Shown here: positions 8,189 through 17,485 of the stretch, piece after piece
Layout: every line of letters starts with the position of its first letter
Position numbering within the stretch: position 1 is the stretch's first letter
NCBI GenBank assembly: GCA_045634305.1
Contig: JAZQZZ010000050.1
Span: 1 to 63,906, forward strand
Source: HGM04593 sp045634305
GTDB taxonomy: Bacteria > Bacteroidota > Bacteroidia > Bacteroidales > Bacteroidaceae
Length of the DNA: 63,906 nucleotides
Direction: 5' to 3'
Notes under the pieces: model-generated
What the model saw: the letters and a program-made list of their open reading frames with translations, nothing else
Told to the model about the DNA's origin: nothing
The model's database searches: none
Program-made: the position numbers and the translations under genes

Positions 8189-9427
8189 TCATTTACGTAC
8201 AAGTCTTTTATATATTTCAATCATCTTTTTTGCTTTAGCCTCGTATGTGAGTCCTTCAGCAACTTTGTCAAAGTTAGTTCGCATTTTTGCAAGAATATTT
8301 CTGTTATGATATAGTTCTTCAATGACTTTTGCAAAATCACTTATGGAATCCTGTGGTGTGCGAAGTTCAATTTTCCTGCCAATTGAGTCATTTACAATAT
8401 TGCCGAAACCACAAGTGTCGTGACAAACAATTGGAAGTCTGTTTTGTATGGCTTCTAATGTAACTGTAGATGTCGCTTCCATGATACTCGTAAAATAGAA
8501 AATGTTCATCTTCTGCATCATTGAGTGTACCTCTTCATTTGCAAGTTTGCCATGCCATATACAATTATTTTCAACACCCAACTCTTTTGCAAGGTTTTTG
8601 TATCTTGCCTCTTCATTATTCATTCCAAAACCAACAATATGCAATTTTATATTGCTTAAATGTTTTAGTTTGGCAATGGTACGAATGGCGATATCCAATT
8701 TTTTTGTTCCAATGAATCGTCCTACCCAAAGAATGTTAAAACAATTCTTCTCCTGTATCATTTTTTCAATGGGTACACAACCTCCTTTTATTCCGGTTTC
8801 TGAGATAATTATTGTTTGTTTGCCGTATTTATTTTTTAATACATTCTCAACACCTTTGACAGCTGAGATTATGACATCAGAACGTTTAATGGCTTTTCGT
8901 ACTGAGGGTTGAAAAGAATACTGGAGTGTATTTATAAAATTCTTGATTCTGCAAAATAATTTAGTCTTTAGGCCTTCTTCTCTTATAAATGCTACAGGAA
9001 TGTTATCCATACCGCCAACAGGCCCCCATACATAAGGAATTCCTTTAATTTTCCATAGTAGCCCCGGCTCTCGGAAACCAACCATGTTCAATTGGTGAAT
9101 AACATCTATTTTATGCTCGTGACATATTTGTTTAGCAATCTTCAATGTACTCTTTTGCCATTTGTGATAGTAATAGTAAAAACGCCAATCACCTTGGTTC
9201 CAGCACATGTCGCGTACTTTCTGTGGCACCGGGTTGTAGTAGAAGTGCATGTTATCACGCAAAGGATGTTCTTTTAAAGCATCCTCAATCTCGTTGCGCC
9301 ACTCACCTTCTGTAATTACAAAACATTTGCAATATTTTGCAATATTTGTAATCCAGTTCCAAGCCATTCCCTGCTCGCTACCCCAATTGGGGGCAACAGC
9401 GTATGCGTTTATGAGTATATTTAGCAT
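8189..9427 (-). CDS. Glycosyltransferase family 4
   Basis: 412 residues with a GT-B fold. The N-terminal domain begins ILINAYAVAPNWGSEQGMA, a common form of the donor-independent half. The C-terminal domain contains the FNILWVGRFIGTKKLDIAI strand and the ESIMEATSTVTLEAIQ region that binds the nucleotide-sugar phosphate. It would add a sugar to the growing repeat unit at the inner membrane face. This is the last gene of the minus-strand operon, 14 bp after the acetyltransferase. Donor and acceptor cannot be told. Base composition is AT-rich like the rest of the cassette. Confidence 0.85.
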   Translation of the reverse strand: MLNILINAYAVAPNWGSEQGMAWNWITNIAKYCKCFVITEGEWRNEIEDALKEHPLRDNMHFYYNPVPQKVRDMCWNQGDWRFYYYYHKWQKSTLKIAKQICHEHKIDVIHQLNMVGFREPGLLWKIKGIPYVWGPVGGMDNIPVAFIREEGLKTKLFCRIKNFINTLQYSFQPSVRKAIKRSDVIISAVKGVENVLKNKYGKQTIIISETGIKGGCVPIEKMIQEKNCFNILWVGRFIGTKKLDIAIRTIAKLKHLSNIKLHIVGFGMNNEEARYKNLAKELGVENNCIWHGKLANEEVHSMMQKMNIFYFTSIMEATSTVTLEAIQNRLPIVCHDTCGFGNIVNDSIGRKIELRTPQDSISDFAKVIEELYHNRNILAKMRTNFDKVAEGLTYEAKAKKMIEIYKRLVRK

Positions 9428-9441
9428 ATGTGAGTTGTTTT

Positions 9442-10005
9442 TCAGTTATTTTTTAGCCATTCGCAATGTTGGGCAATTTCTTCCTGATTTTCAAACCTAT
9501 ATTTGATTGTTTTAGCTGGATTACCACCGACTATAGCACATGGAGACACATCCTTTGTAACTATTGAACCTGCCGCAACGATTGCTCCATCTCCTATGTG
9601 TACACCAGCCATAACTACCGCACCGTGCCCAATCCATACATCATTCCCAATAATTACAGGTTCGTTTTTACCTCTGGGACTACTCCAAATGGTTCTACAA
9701 GGAGTACTGAATGTATGGTCGTTTTTGCCAATAAGACATACGTTGCCGGCAAATAGTACATTGTTGCCAATATTTGCACTAGTATCCAATATGCAATTGG
9801 GACCAAATTGGACATTATGCCCAAGTTCAAATTTATAGCCTTTGTTAAATCTTGTTCCTTTCATAACACGAACAAAGCCATTGTACTTTACATTTCTAAA
9901 CTTTAAATGAAAATATAACCAACTTCTTACAATGTTAAGTAAGTAACTGATTCTAAAGCGCATTTTTGATGCACTTATTGGCATATTGGAATAATCTATT
10001 TTCAT
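9442..10005 (-). CDS. Hexapeptide-repeat acetyltransferase
   Basis: 187 residues with the left-handed beta-helix pattern: repeated [IV]GxxxxI turns such as IGNNVLFAGNVCLIG and IGDGAIVAAGSIVTKDVSP, ending in the GNPAKTIKYRF motif usual for O-acetyltransferases. It probably acetylates a sugar of the capsule repeat using acetyl-CoA. I chose the ATG at 10005 (MKIDYSN) because it follows the upstream stop by 2 bp. The longer frame from 10077 would overlap the previous gene by 70 bp and adds non-conserved residues. Confidence 0.85.
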   Translation of the reverse strand: MKIDYSNMPISASKMRFRISYLLNIVRSWLYFHLKFRNVKYNGFVRVMKGTRFNKGYKFELGHNVQFGPNCILDTSANIGNNVLFAGNVCLIGKNDHTFSTPCRTIWSSPRGKNEPVIIGNDVWIGHGAVVMAGVHIGDGAIVAAGSIVTKDVSPCAIVGGNPAKTIKYRFENQEEIAQHCEWLKNN

Positions 10006-10007
10006 AT

Positions 10008-11105
10008 CTACAGCTTCTGTTTTAAAACATATTTTATAGCGTCCAGTGCACCATTTGCCATCTTTTGTGGTGGGCAATCATTCTTGTAATATTCTCGGGC
10101 ATTGTCTGCCATTGTAGCATATTTTCCCTCTTGCTCAACAGATGAAATAAGAATGTCTGCTAATTCGTTTACATTATTATAATATACTCCATTGTGTCCG
10201 TTAATTACATTATTCCTTTCACCGCCGGTTATGGAATCGGGGCGTGTTACAAAAGGGCATCCGTAACCCAAACTTTTTGGAACAGACAAACCGGCCTGCT
10301 TGGGTGATATACAAAGTTTGGCATTCAAGAAGTAATCCTTCAAAATATTCTCGTCATAAACTGCACCGCAAAGAATAATATCATTCTCCAGGCCTAAATC
10401 CTTTATCTGTTCTCTTATGGCTTGTTCCTCAGCACCTTTGCCTACGATGTTCAGTTTTGGTAACTCTCCTCTTTTTTTCTTTGCTATATTATAGGCTTCT
10501 ATTAGTTCATCAATACCTTTTTGGCGATACAATGTTCCAACAAACAAAAAATTATCGCGCTCCTTGTATGCTGGCAACTTGACATATTCCGCAACTTCTA
10601 CAGTGTTGTGTGCTACGAAATACTTTTTGGTGTCAATATTCTTATGCTTTTTCCAATAATCTATTGGTTCAGGCATATAGAAAATACAAGCATTTGCAGC
10701 ATCTTGTATACTCTCAAATATTTTATCCTTGAATGTTGGTTTACCCTCAAGGTTATATGGTGTGTCATATGTTACGTACTTACCAATAGTCCAAGTAACA
10801 ACCTTGAATTTTTTGTGTGGCAAAAATGGTATACTGCATATAACAGGACTACTTAGGTGGGGCTGTAGTATTACAACATCATATTGGTTCAATATTTTGT
10901 ATATACCTTTGTGAATATTGAACTTCCATATTTTAAAATGTGGAAGTTGGAATACATTAAGTTCGGGATCGTCAATGTCGTTCTTTTCTGTATATGCCAA
11001 ATCCAATTCAACCTCTTTGTTTATCAATTTGTATATTGGCGCTCTGTATCGTTGCATAACTTCTTGTACAAGAAGAACTCTTGGTTTTCTGCTCATCGTA
11101 AACAT
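10008..11105 (-). CDS. Glycosyltransferase family 4
   Basis: 365 residues, GT-B fold. Evidence is the NFLFVGTLYRQKGIDELIEA motif opening the C-terminal domain, a central LPKLNIVGKGAEEQ strand and the SVPKSLGYGCPFVT donor loop. The ATG at 11105 gives MFTMSRKP. The ATG nine bases later (MSRKP) is equally possible. It lies in an operon with 2-8 bp gaps on both sides. It is likely a cytosolic or membrane-associated transferase in capsule repeat assembly, with unknown specificity. Confidence 0.85.
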   Translation of the reverse strand: MFTMSRKPRVLLVQEVMQRYRAPIYKLINKEVELDLAYTEKNDIDDPELNVFQLPHFKIWKFNIHKGIYKILNQYDVVILQPHLSSPVICSIPFLPHKKFKVVTWTIGKYVTYDTPYNLEGKPTFKDKIFESIQDAANACIFYMPEPIDYWKKHKNIDTKKYFVAHNTVEVAEYVKLPAYKERDNFLFVGTLYRQKGIDELIEAYNIAKKKRGELPKLNIVGKGAEEQAIREQIKDLGLENDIILCGAVYDENILKDYFLNAKLCISPKQAGLSVPKSLGYGCPFVTRPDSITGGERNNVINGHNGVYYNNVNELADILISSVEQEGKYATMADNAREYYKNDCPPQKMANGALDAIKYVLKQKL

Positions 11106-11113
11106 ATTTTATA

Positions 11114-12034
11114 TTAAAACTCATTGAGGTTTATTTTACTACCTAAATATTCATAATATTCATCAGTGAAATAACCATATCCAGTTGTAAATGTCAACTC
11201 ACCAATTATGGGCTTATCATCTGATTCATAAAAGTCAACACGCACCTCTTTGAAATCTTTTGAAAGTGTTGTTGCTATGCGTATCATCTCATCAAGGTGT
11301 TTGGGCTTTTGTAAAGTTGGTGTGGACTTTTGTAAATTACACCAATTTTCATTGAGGCTCTCCGGGATTGCTTTCCAGTTTATATCATACAATGCAAGTT
11401 TGTAGTGCTCATTATTCCTGTCATAAACAACAAGAACAGACTCTGGTTCACCATTTATACACCATATTTTAAAATCTACCATTGAGTCAGGAGAGACCTT
11501 GTTTAGTTCTTTTGTTTGTGTCAGAAGTTCTTCTGCAAGAATACCTGGTTTAATAGACAGGTAGTGTTTTTGTGCACCCATATAACCGAATTTTCTTTTT
11601 AGCCAGCCTTTCATTTGTCTCTTTACTTTGACCTCGTTGAGTTTGCTCTTGTCGCGCACAATCATCACTGTGGCGCAGCCATTATTTGCTTTTAAAACGA
11701 ACTGCTCTGGCAACTTGCTGAAATCAATGTCATCTGGGTCTTCCCAAAAACCATAACATTTTGGTAGATATTCTCTATAGCCTTTTTTATCTACATAGCT
11801 ACGCATTCTGTACTTGTCTGCACACAAAGTCCATAGTGATGTATCGGTGTTCAGTGATAGCCAAGTGATTTTTTCTATTAAGTTTTTAGGATTGTCGAGA
11901 TCCATATGGTGACCGTATATCTTATGGTACATAGCATCAGCTGCTTTTTGGGGGTCTTTTTCGTATATTCTTTTATATTTGTAGTACAGATATGTACCCC
12001 ATAACTGTCTTAAATAATCTTTGATAGCTTCCAT
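11114..12034 (-). CDS. ATP-grasp fold glycosyltransferase-like protein (TupA type)
   Basis: 306 residues resembling the TupA-like ATP-grasp family common in polysaccharide loci. Visible features are the N-terminal KNLIEKITWLSLNTD segment, the CADKYRMRSYV stretch, a central LPEQFVLKANNGCATVMIV ATP-binding loop and the acidic cluster EVRVDFYESDDKPIIGELTF near the C-terminus that would bind Mg-ATP. In teichuronopeptide synthesis TupA joins polyglutamate to glucuronic acid. Here ligation of an amino group or acid to a uronic acid is plausible but unproven. Tightly packed in the operon. Confidence 0.8.
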   Translation of the reverse strand: MEAIKDYLRQLWGTYLYYKYKRIYEKDPQKAADAMYHKIYGHHMDLDNPKNLIEKITWLSLNTDTSLWTLCADKYRMRSYVDKKGYREYLPKCYGFWEDPDDIDFSKLPEQFVLKANNGCATVMIVRDKSKLNEVKVKRQMKGWLKRKFGYMGAQKHYLSIKPGILAEELLTQTKELNKVSPDSMVDFKIWCINGEPESVLVVYDRNNEHYKLALYDINWKAIPESLNENWCNLQKSTPTLQKPKHLDEMIRIATTLSKDFKEVRVDFYESDDKPIIGELTFTTGYGYFTDEYYEYLGSKINLNEF

Positions 12035-12038
12035 ATTA

Positions 12039-13271
12039 TTATTTCTTAAATTTTAATAATGACAATATAACTCTAATATCTTCATTAATTGTAACATCAA
12101 TTTTGCAAATGTATGAGCGTATTTTGAACTTTAGGATATCAAACCATAATTTTGCTTTAGAAATCTGTTTCAGTCTTGCTTTGTGAGACGTATTAGGATT
12201 GTTAATGATTTCATCCATCTGCCTTTTCCAGTTCTCATATCTCAATTTCTCATAATAAGTCTTATATGAATTATCATAGAAATGAATATATTCGGCATAG
12301 TTGTTTATTACGTCCTTTATGCGTTCCACAAAACCTTGTATATCCGTGTGAGGGATTACATAGCCGTTTACACCATCTTCTATTATCTCTTTGTTGGCAA
12401 TTGGAAAATCGCTTACAATACATATTGCTCCCACGCGCATTGCCTCAATAAGCGACATCGGGCAACCCTCTCGCCTTGAGGGTGATAAAAAAATATTTGC
12501 ATTTGATATTATTTCATTTGCCTCCTCACGTGGTATTTTCCCTGTGAAAACAATCCTTTCGTCGCTCTTTACAAAATCCCTTATATCATTCACGCCAAGG
12601 AAAGGAAAGTGTCTGCTTAAATGAACATAGTTACCACCCATCCAATAGAACTTGAAATCCAAATCAGTTTTCTGAAGTTCACTCAAAACCCTTATAACCA
12701 ATTCCGGGGACTTTGAACCGGCGCATCCACCAGGGTAAACAATGTTTATGGTCTTGTTTGCAGTTTTTTTATTTCTGTATTCACAAGCTTGCGGGTGTTC
12801 GCCGACAAAGTTGTATATGACAGATATCTTGTCGGTGTCTTTTATTGAAAAGCGTTTGATTATATACCTTTTACCGGAATGTGATAGCGCTATAATCTTG
12901 TCAACATACTTGTTGTTCATCCCGGCAAGTTCCGCCTCAATATATTTGAGTGAATGGCTTACTGTAATCAACTTGATGTTATTGTTGAGATAGGGGGCTA
13001 TCAATGAAACGACTTTTGCAAAACTGTTGATGACAATATCGGGGTTAATCTCATTATTAATAATTTCAATCGTTTTTTTGAGATTACATATTGAAATATC
13101 CGACATATTCCGGTACACAATCTTCACCTTCTTGTTATTGATAGGACTTTTTGTGTCATTACCCAACATGACATAAAAATCATTACCCACAGAATATTTG
13201 TCAATGAGTTCTAAAGCGTAGGATGTGATTCCACCGCCACCAAAAGATGAAGAACACAATAGAATTTTCAT
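12039..13271 (-). CDS. Glycosyltransferase family 4
   Basis: 410 residues of GT-B type. The start ILLCSSSFGGGGITSYALEL has the glycine-rich loop of GT4 enzymes. The C-terminal half carries TINIVYPGGCAGSKSPELVI and ANIFLSPSRREGCPMSLIEA, the typical E..(7)..E-like donor-phosphate region. About 70 extra C-terminal residues are basic and amphipathic, which may help membrane association. The gap to the next gene is 4 bp. Specificity is unknown. Confidence 0.87.
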   Translation of the reverse strand: MKILLCSSSFGGGGITSYALELIDKYSVGNDFYVMLGNDTKSPINNKKVKIVYRNMSDISICNLKKTIEIINNEINPDIVINSFAKVVSLIAPYLNNNIKLITVSHSLKYIEAELAGMNNKYVDKIIALSHSGKRYIIKRFSIKDTDKISVIYNFVGEHPQACEYRNKKTANKTINIVYPGGCAGSKSPELVIRVLSELQKTDLDFKFYWMGGNYVHLSRHFPFLGVNDIRDFVKSDERIVFTGKIPREEANEIISNANIFLSPSRREGCPMSLIEAMRVGAICIVSDFPIANKEIIEDGVNGYVIPHTDIQGFVERIKDVINNYAEYIHFYDNSYKTYYEKLRYENWKRQMDEIINNPNTSHKARLKQISKAKLWFDILKFKIRSYICKIDVTINEDIRVILSLLKFKK

Positions 13272-13286
13272 ATCTTTATATTTGAT

Positions 13287-14222
13287 TTAGAAACGGTCGT
13301 GTAACCCATTTGCTACATACATGAAAAAATAGGTCAATTTGTTGGGGTGAGAAAAAAACAACGTTATGAACCAAGTATAAATAGGCATTAAAAAGTTAAA
13401 CTTAACATGTTTCATAAAATTATTGCATTCGTCAAATGTCAAGTCTTTGGTTATATATCTCTCATATATTGAATTTACTATACATATATTCATTACTGTA
13501 CCATATGATTCTTTCATTGAAAAATACTCTTTATATAGCAGTTGCCAATTTGTTAACGGAATCTTTTTCCTACTTGCACTGTTATCTCTTACAAAATAGA
13601 GATAGAAACCGTTCTTGGGGTCGCAATAGATACTTTTAAGATTGTCCGATAAGCGGATATTCATAAGCATATCCTCATTATTAGTGATACCTTCCGGAAT
13701 ATCTAATGTCATTAAATCGAATAGGCTCTTTCTTATTATTTTCCCACCAATGCCATTGGTTATTTTCTTGTTTGCAAGTAATGAGAGATAGCCTTTTTTG
13801 TCGTATGTCCCTTTTGCCGACATACGTGAGAGTGTTTGTGTTTTACCGGAAATCCTTATATTTGGAGTCTGTACAATATCAACATTTTTTGACAATGCAG
13901 TCTCTACGAAATATTCTATAGCATTGGGCAACAATTGGTCGTCACCATCAAGAAATACAATCCAATCGCCATTTGCAACCTCAATGCCATGTTTCCTGGC
14001 TTTTGTCACACCTTGGTTCTTTTGGTGTATGACCTTGATGCGTTTGTCTCCCAAAGCAAGTTCGTCGCAAATGGCTCCGCTATTGTCGGGAGAACCATCG
14101 TCGATGAGCACAATCTCTATGTGTTCATAGGTTTGTTTTTGAACACTCTCAACTGTTTCACGTAGATACTTCTCAACCTTATAAACAGGAATTATTATTG
14201 ATACGAGCGATTTTTTTTCCAT
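13287..14222 (-). CDS. Glycosyltransferase family 2
   Basis: 311 residues with a GT-A fold. The first 110 residues show the GT2 signature: VSIIIPVYKVEKYLRETVES, the DDGSPDNSG metal/nucleotide motif and GDWIVFLDGDDQLLP with the second acidic motif. The C-terminal part varies and ends in a hydrophobic segment (FNFLMPIYTWFITLFF) near residue 285, suggesting membrane contact. It adds one sugar by inversion in the repeat unit. It sits between a GT4 gene and the pyruvyltransferase gene. Confidence 0.88.
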   Translation of the reverse strand: MEKKSLVSIIIPVYKVEKYLRETVESVQKQTYEHIEIVLIDDGSPDNSGAICDELALGDKRIKVIHQKNQGVTKARKHGIEVANGDWIVFLDGDDQLLPNAIEYFVETALSKNVDIVQTPNIRISGKTQTLSRMSAKGTYDKKGYLSLLANKKITNGIGGKIIRKSLFDLMTLDIPEGITNNEDMLMNIRLSDNLKSIYCDPKNGFYLYFVRDNSASRKKIPLTNWQLLYKEYFSMKESYGTVMNICIVNSIYERYITKDLTFDECNNFMKHVKFNFLMPIYTWFITLFFSHPNKLTYFFMYVANGLHDRF

Positions 14223-14228
14223 TAGTGA

Positions 14229-15341
14229 TTATAGGTTTGTTAAAAAATCCATTGACTTTATCAGCCATTTTCTCTTGGTGTCATTGACTTTATCCCAATT
14301 AATAGGTGTATTCCAATCAATGGTATTGATACTGCTTTCGTTTACCATACGGTCCTCTAATCCGAACATTTCAAGAAGGGATTCCATTCTGGTATTTCCT
14401 CGGCGTTCGTTGCCTATGACCCAGAATGGTTTGTTGAAGATTATGCTGAATGCCGTTCCGTGAAAACTGTCTGTAATGACCATTTCGGCATCAATAAAAG
14501 ACTGTATCCATTGTTCTACAGCTGGGAACTGGCAACTGTTAAGGTCTTCCTTCGCATTCTTGTAGTTGAACTTTAATTTTGGCATGCATGTGAATGAATC
14601 CTTGCCTGTTGTTTTCTTTGCATTTTCTATAATGTGGTTCTTTTCCTTTCCTGAATCAAGTATGTAAGTGAAGATACCTTTTTTGTTTATCGTTTTTTTA
14701 CCGGTTAGCAATGCTGCGTAATCACTTGAAGAAAGAAGCAGGGTAGGGTCGAGTACATGTTCTGCCTTTACCTTGAGATATTTCTCGCATAGTTCTACAG
14801 CACTGGCTTCGCGGACGGTTATGTCATTGAATTGTTTTGCCAATTTGGAGCATATTTCACTTTCCTGCTGGTTGAACTCCCATATGTCAACTCCGAAGGA
14901 GGCAGCATAGGAGTAGCGCTTTATATCAGTTCCTTCTGTGAAATCCAGGAAATAGTTGAATATGTTTGGTGAGTAGCGTGGACGCCATACTTGGTCACTG
15001 CCAACGATTATTGCATTGAAGTTGTTCGATATGACATATTCCCTTAGACTCTCGCTTGCGTAAAAAGGTGCCGACAATTTGTAATTGTTGTCAATGAATC
15101 TTGATGTATTCTCTTCTACAAAAGTGTTTTTTTTCTTGTCGTAGCATATTGCATTCTTTCCTAATACAATGTTCTTTATATTAAGAATTTTTGACAAGAG
15201 GCTCTCATGTGTTTTAGAATAACACCTGTTGAGTATTGTCACATCATGCCCCAAGCGTTGCAGAACTGTCTGCAACGCGTATGCCTGTAATAGACCACCA
15301 TAATTGGTGCGTAACGGCTGTGTTAAAATTCCAATTTTCAT
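14229..15341 (-). CDS. Polysaccharide pyruvyl transferase family protein
   Basis: 370 residues of the CsaB/EpsI type, which transfers pyruvate from PEP to a sugar as a ketal. Seen are the N-terminal GILTQPLRTNYGGLLQAYAL (a typical glycine-rich start), NAIIVGSDQVWRPRYSP around residue 115, and the C-terminal MVITDSFHGTAFSIIFNKPF motif with the conserved SFHG. Members of this family are often encoded beside FrhB-like ferredoxin proteins, as here. The product would give the capsule a negatively charged ketal group. Confidence 0.88.
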   Translation of the reverse strand: MKIGILTQPLRTNYGGLLQAYALQTVLQRLGHDVTILNRCYSKTHESLLSKILNIKNIVLGKNAICYDKKKNTFVEENTSRFIDNNYKLSAPFYASESLREYVISNNFNAIIVGSDQVWRPRYSPNIFNYFLDFTEGTDIKRYSYAASFGVDIWEFNQQESEICSKLAKQFNDITVREASAVELCEKYLKVKAEHVLDPTLLLSSSDYAALLTGKKTINKKGIFTYILDSGKEKNHIIENAKKTTGKDSFTCMPKLKFNYKNAKEDLNSCQFPAVEQWIQSFIDAEMVITDSFHGTAFSIIFNKPFWVIGNERRGNTRMESLLEMFGLEDRMVNESSINTIDWNTPINWDKVNDTKRKWLIKSMDFLTNL

Positions 15342-15353
15342 TTTTTCTATTTT

Positions 15354-16517
15354 TTAATCCCAAACAAATCCTGCAAGTTTGAATTTTGTTAAGAAAGATA
15401 TCATAGGGTAGTAAATTCGGAACAAAGCAATACCAATACACATAAGATAAAAATTATATCCTTTAAAACGATTGCTGCGATGTTCTATAAGTACTGTGAT
15501 GGCGTAACCCAAAGGAATGAAATATAATATAAATAATGGATCTAAGATTCTTCTCATTATTTCTTGGTTGAAGAATATTTGCTGTAGTATAATAGCTATG
15601 ACTACAATATTGTAAATATATGTTATATTTCTGCTTGGCTTAATAGACAAAGCTCTTCCTGTTACGTATAAAAGGGCTATTTGACCAGCATAATGTATCA
15701 TTTGGAATATTCCTCCATATGCGAACATATTATCTTCCATTGCTCCCTCTCCAAAAATTCTGCCATCAGCTTTGTCTACATAGTTCTGTAAATGGTCATT
15801 CATTGTAAGTCCTTCAAAAAACGAGAGGAATATATTGTTGAATGCTGTAGTTATAATACCTGAAAATACAATTGTACATATAAAAATGATTATTGATATC
15901 TTGTAAGGTATATATTGGGTGTTTCTATAGAATATAAATATGACAAATGGTAAAGCATAGGCCAAACTTGCACCGTGCGTATGATAAGCAAGAAATATCA
16001 ATAACGCAGATATAATAATGTTTATTTTTTTATTTTTTAATATGTTGTTGCTGAAAAAAAATAGGCCTAATGCTATATTGATATATGCTATTGCTTGGAA
16101 TTGCCTTATTGCATATGTTGTTATTAATATAGTTGCCGGAAGAAAGAGCATTAACATATATTTATCCCCCTTTATAACTTTTACAATATAGAAGTAGCTG
16201 ATAACCATAAGCAAGGTAGATAGAAATAAGCTACCTGCAAATGACAAACCAATTGCCTTTTCATATTTGTATAAGTTCCAGTAGGCAACATCGTAGTCTC
16301 TGTAATAATCTTTTTCCAGATTATTGTAGATAAACTCATATGCTGGATAATCTCCACCCCAGCCATATCGCAAACCAACGATAATGGTATATGCGATGAT
16401 AAAAAAAGCAACCGTACCCCAAAAATTTCTATCATAGTTTTTTTGAGGTATTTTGGTCAAGAAAAAGGATAAACCAAAAAGAAACGAAAATAAAATAAAG
16501 TGTTCTATATTAAACAT
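15354..16517 (-). CDS. EpsG-like polysaccharide polymerase (Wzy role)
   Basis: 387 residues with about ten hydrophobic membrane segments. The loop after the second segment contains GLRYGWGGDYPAYEF, matching the R-[YN]-x-G-x-DY pattern of EpsG-family proteins. It is the only polytopic protein in the operon besides the flippase, so it is the best candidate for the enzyme that joins repeat units on the periplasmic side. Very AT-rich coding sequence, as usual for polymerase genes that move between strains. Confidence 0.8.
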   Translation of the reverse strand: MFNIEHFILFSFLFGLSFFLTKIPQKNYDRNFWGTVAFFIIAYTIIVGLRYGWGGDYPAYEFIYNNLEKDYYRDYDVAYWNLYKYEKAIGLSFAGSLFLSTLLMVISYFYIVKVIKGDKYMLMLFLPATILITTYAIRQFQAIAYINIALGLFFFSNNILKNKKINIIISALLIFLAYHTHGASLAYALPFVIFIFYRNTQYIPYKISIIIFICTIVFSGIITTAFNNIFLSFFEGLTMNDHLQNYVDKADGRIFGEGAMEDNMFAYGGIFQMIHYAGQIALLYVTGRALSIKPSRNITYIYNIVVIAIILQQIFFNQEIMRRILDPLFILYFIPLGYAITVLIEHRSNRFKGYNFYLMCIGIALFRIYYPMISFLTKFKLAGFVWD

Positions 16518-16556
16518 ATAAATATATCTTTGTTTGTTCTTGCAATAATACTTTCA

Positions 16557-17483
16557 TTATTTGTTTATCAAACCTAAATCCTTCAAAACTCTTTCTGTAA
16601 AGATTTTTGCACCGATAGAACTCATATAGTATGAGTTTTGGAAATATTCATCTTTGTGGAATAATGCGTTATTGAAGTAATCCAATACAATTGTTCTATC
16701 ATTTATTGCAGTTTCTATAAAATCATAAACATAATTTTTCATAAAAGAATCTGATAGTAAGGATGATAATTCCTTATGTACCGGTGGTAACACAATGTAT
16801 GGTTTTAAATTTCGTTCTTTGCAAAAGAAAACGATTTCTCGTAATGTCTCGGCTCTGCTTACCTGTTCTTGTTTATGTTTTTCGGATATAGGAGAATTCA
16901 AATCCTCTATTGCAAATTGTTTTTTCCATGACGAAAGCCACGCTTTGGCGTTTTGTTCAAAATTGACTGCCTGCTTTCTTTTTACTTTGTGTAAAATGTT
17001 GTTTAAAAACTCTTTAATGGTATTTTTAATACAAAGCATTGGCATTTCCTTAAAGGGGTTAACACGTATCTTGTATGCTCTTGTACGTTCATCATCATCA
17101 AAGCCAATAATCGTGGCAGGGTGCAATATCGGGTAGTATTTAAAATTGCTCTCCTTGTTGTATTGTGAATGTAAACAAGAGAAGGGGCACAATGGAATTA
17201 AAACAATACCTCCTTCTTTCAAATAGCTGAAATAATTTTTCAGAATATTGAAATCGTGGACAATAGATTGTGGACCAATAGCCCAGTTTACTCCTTTTAT
17301 TGGCAAATTGTCATAATTAAAAGCATTTTTACCGCTATTGCTGCCAAGATTTGCCACTTGATAATCGCATGACTTGATATTCCAAAACTTGGTTGTACCT
17401 TTCCAAAAAACATTATTGTACCAATTTGTCCTCGTAATGATTTTATTTGCTATCCGATATATTATGTCTTTTATTTTTTTCAT
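16557..17483 (-). CDS. Hypothetical protein, possible DltD/SGNH-like fold
   Basis: 308 residues, function unknown. The early segment VANLGSNSGKNAFNYDNLP and the late SSIGAKIFTERVLKDL resemble the first and last blocks of SGNH/DltD-like proteins, where the last block usually reads D..H.(S/N)..GA. Here the expected Asp and His are not visible (QNSYYMSSIGAK), so it may be a non-catalytic relative or another fold. The ATG at 17483 is preferred because it lies 2 bp after the previous stop. A start at 17501 would overlap that gene. Confidence 0.6.
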   Translation of the reverse strand: MKKIKDIIYRIANKIITRTNWYNNVFWKGTTKFWNIKSCDYQVANLGSNSGKNAFNYDNLPIKGVNWAIGPQSIVHDFNILKNYFSYLKEGGIVLIPLCPFSCLHSQYNKESNFKYYPILHPATIIGFDDDERTRAYKIRVNPFKEMPMLCIKNTIKEFLNNILHKVKRKQAVNFEQNAKAWLSSWKKQFAIEDLNSPISEKHKQEQVSRAETLREIVFFCKERNLKPYIVLPPVHKELSSLLSDSFMKNYVYDFIETAINDRTIVLDYFNNALFHKDEYFQNSYYMSSIGAKIFTERVLKDLGLINK

Positions 17484-17485
17484 AA

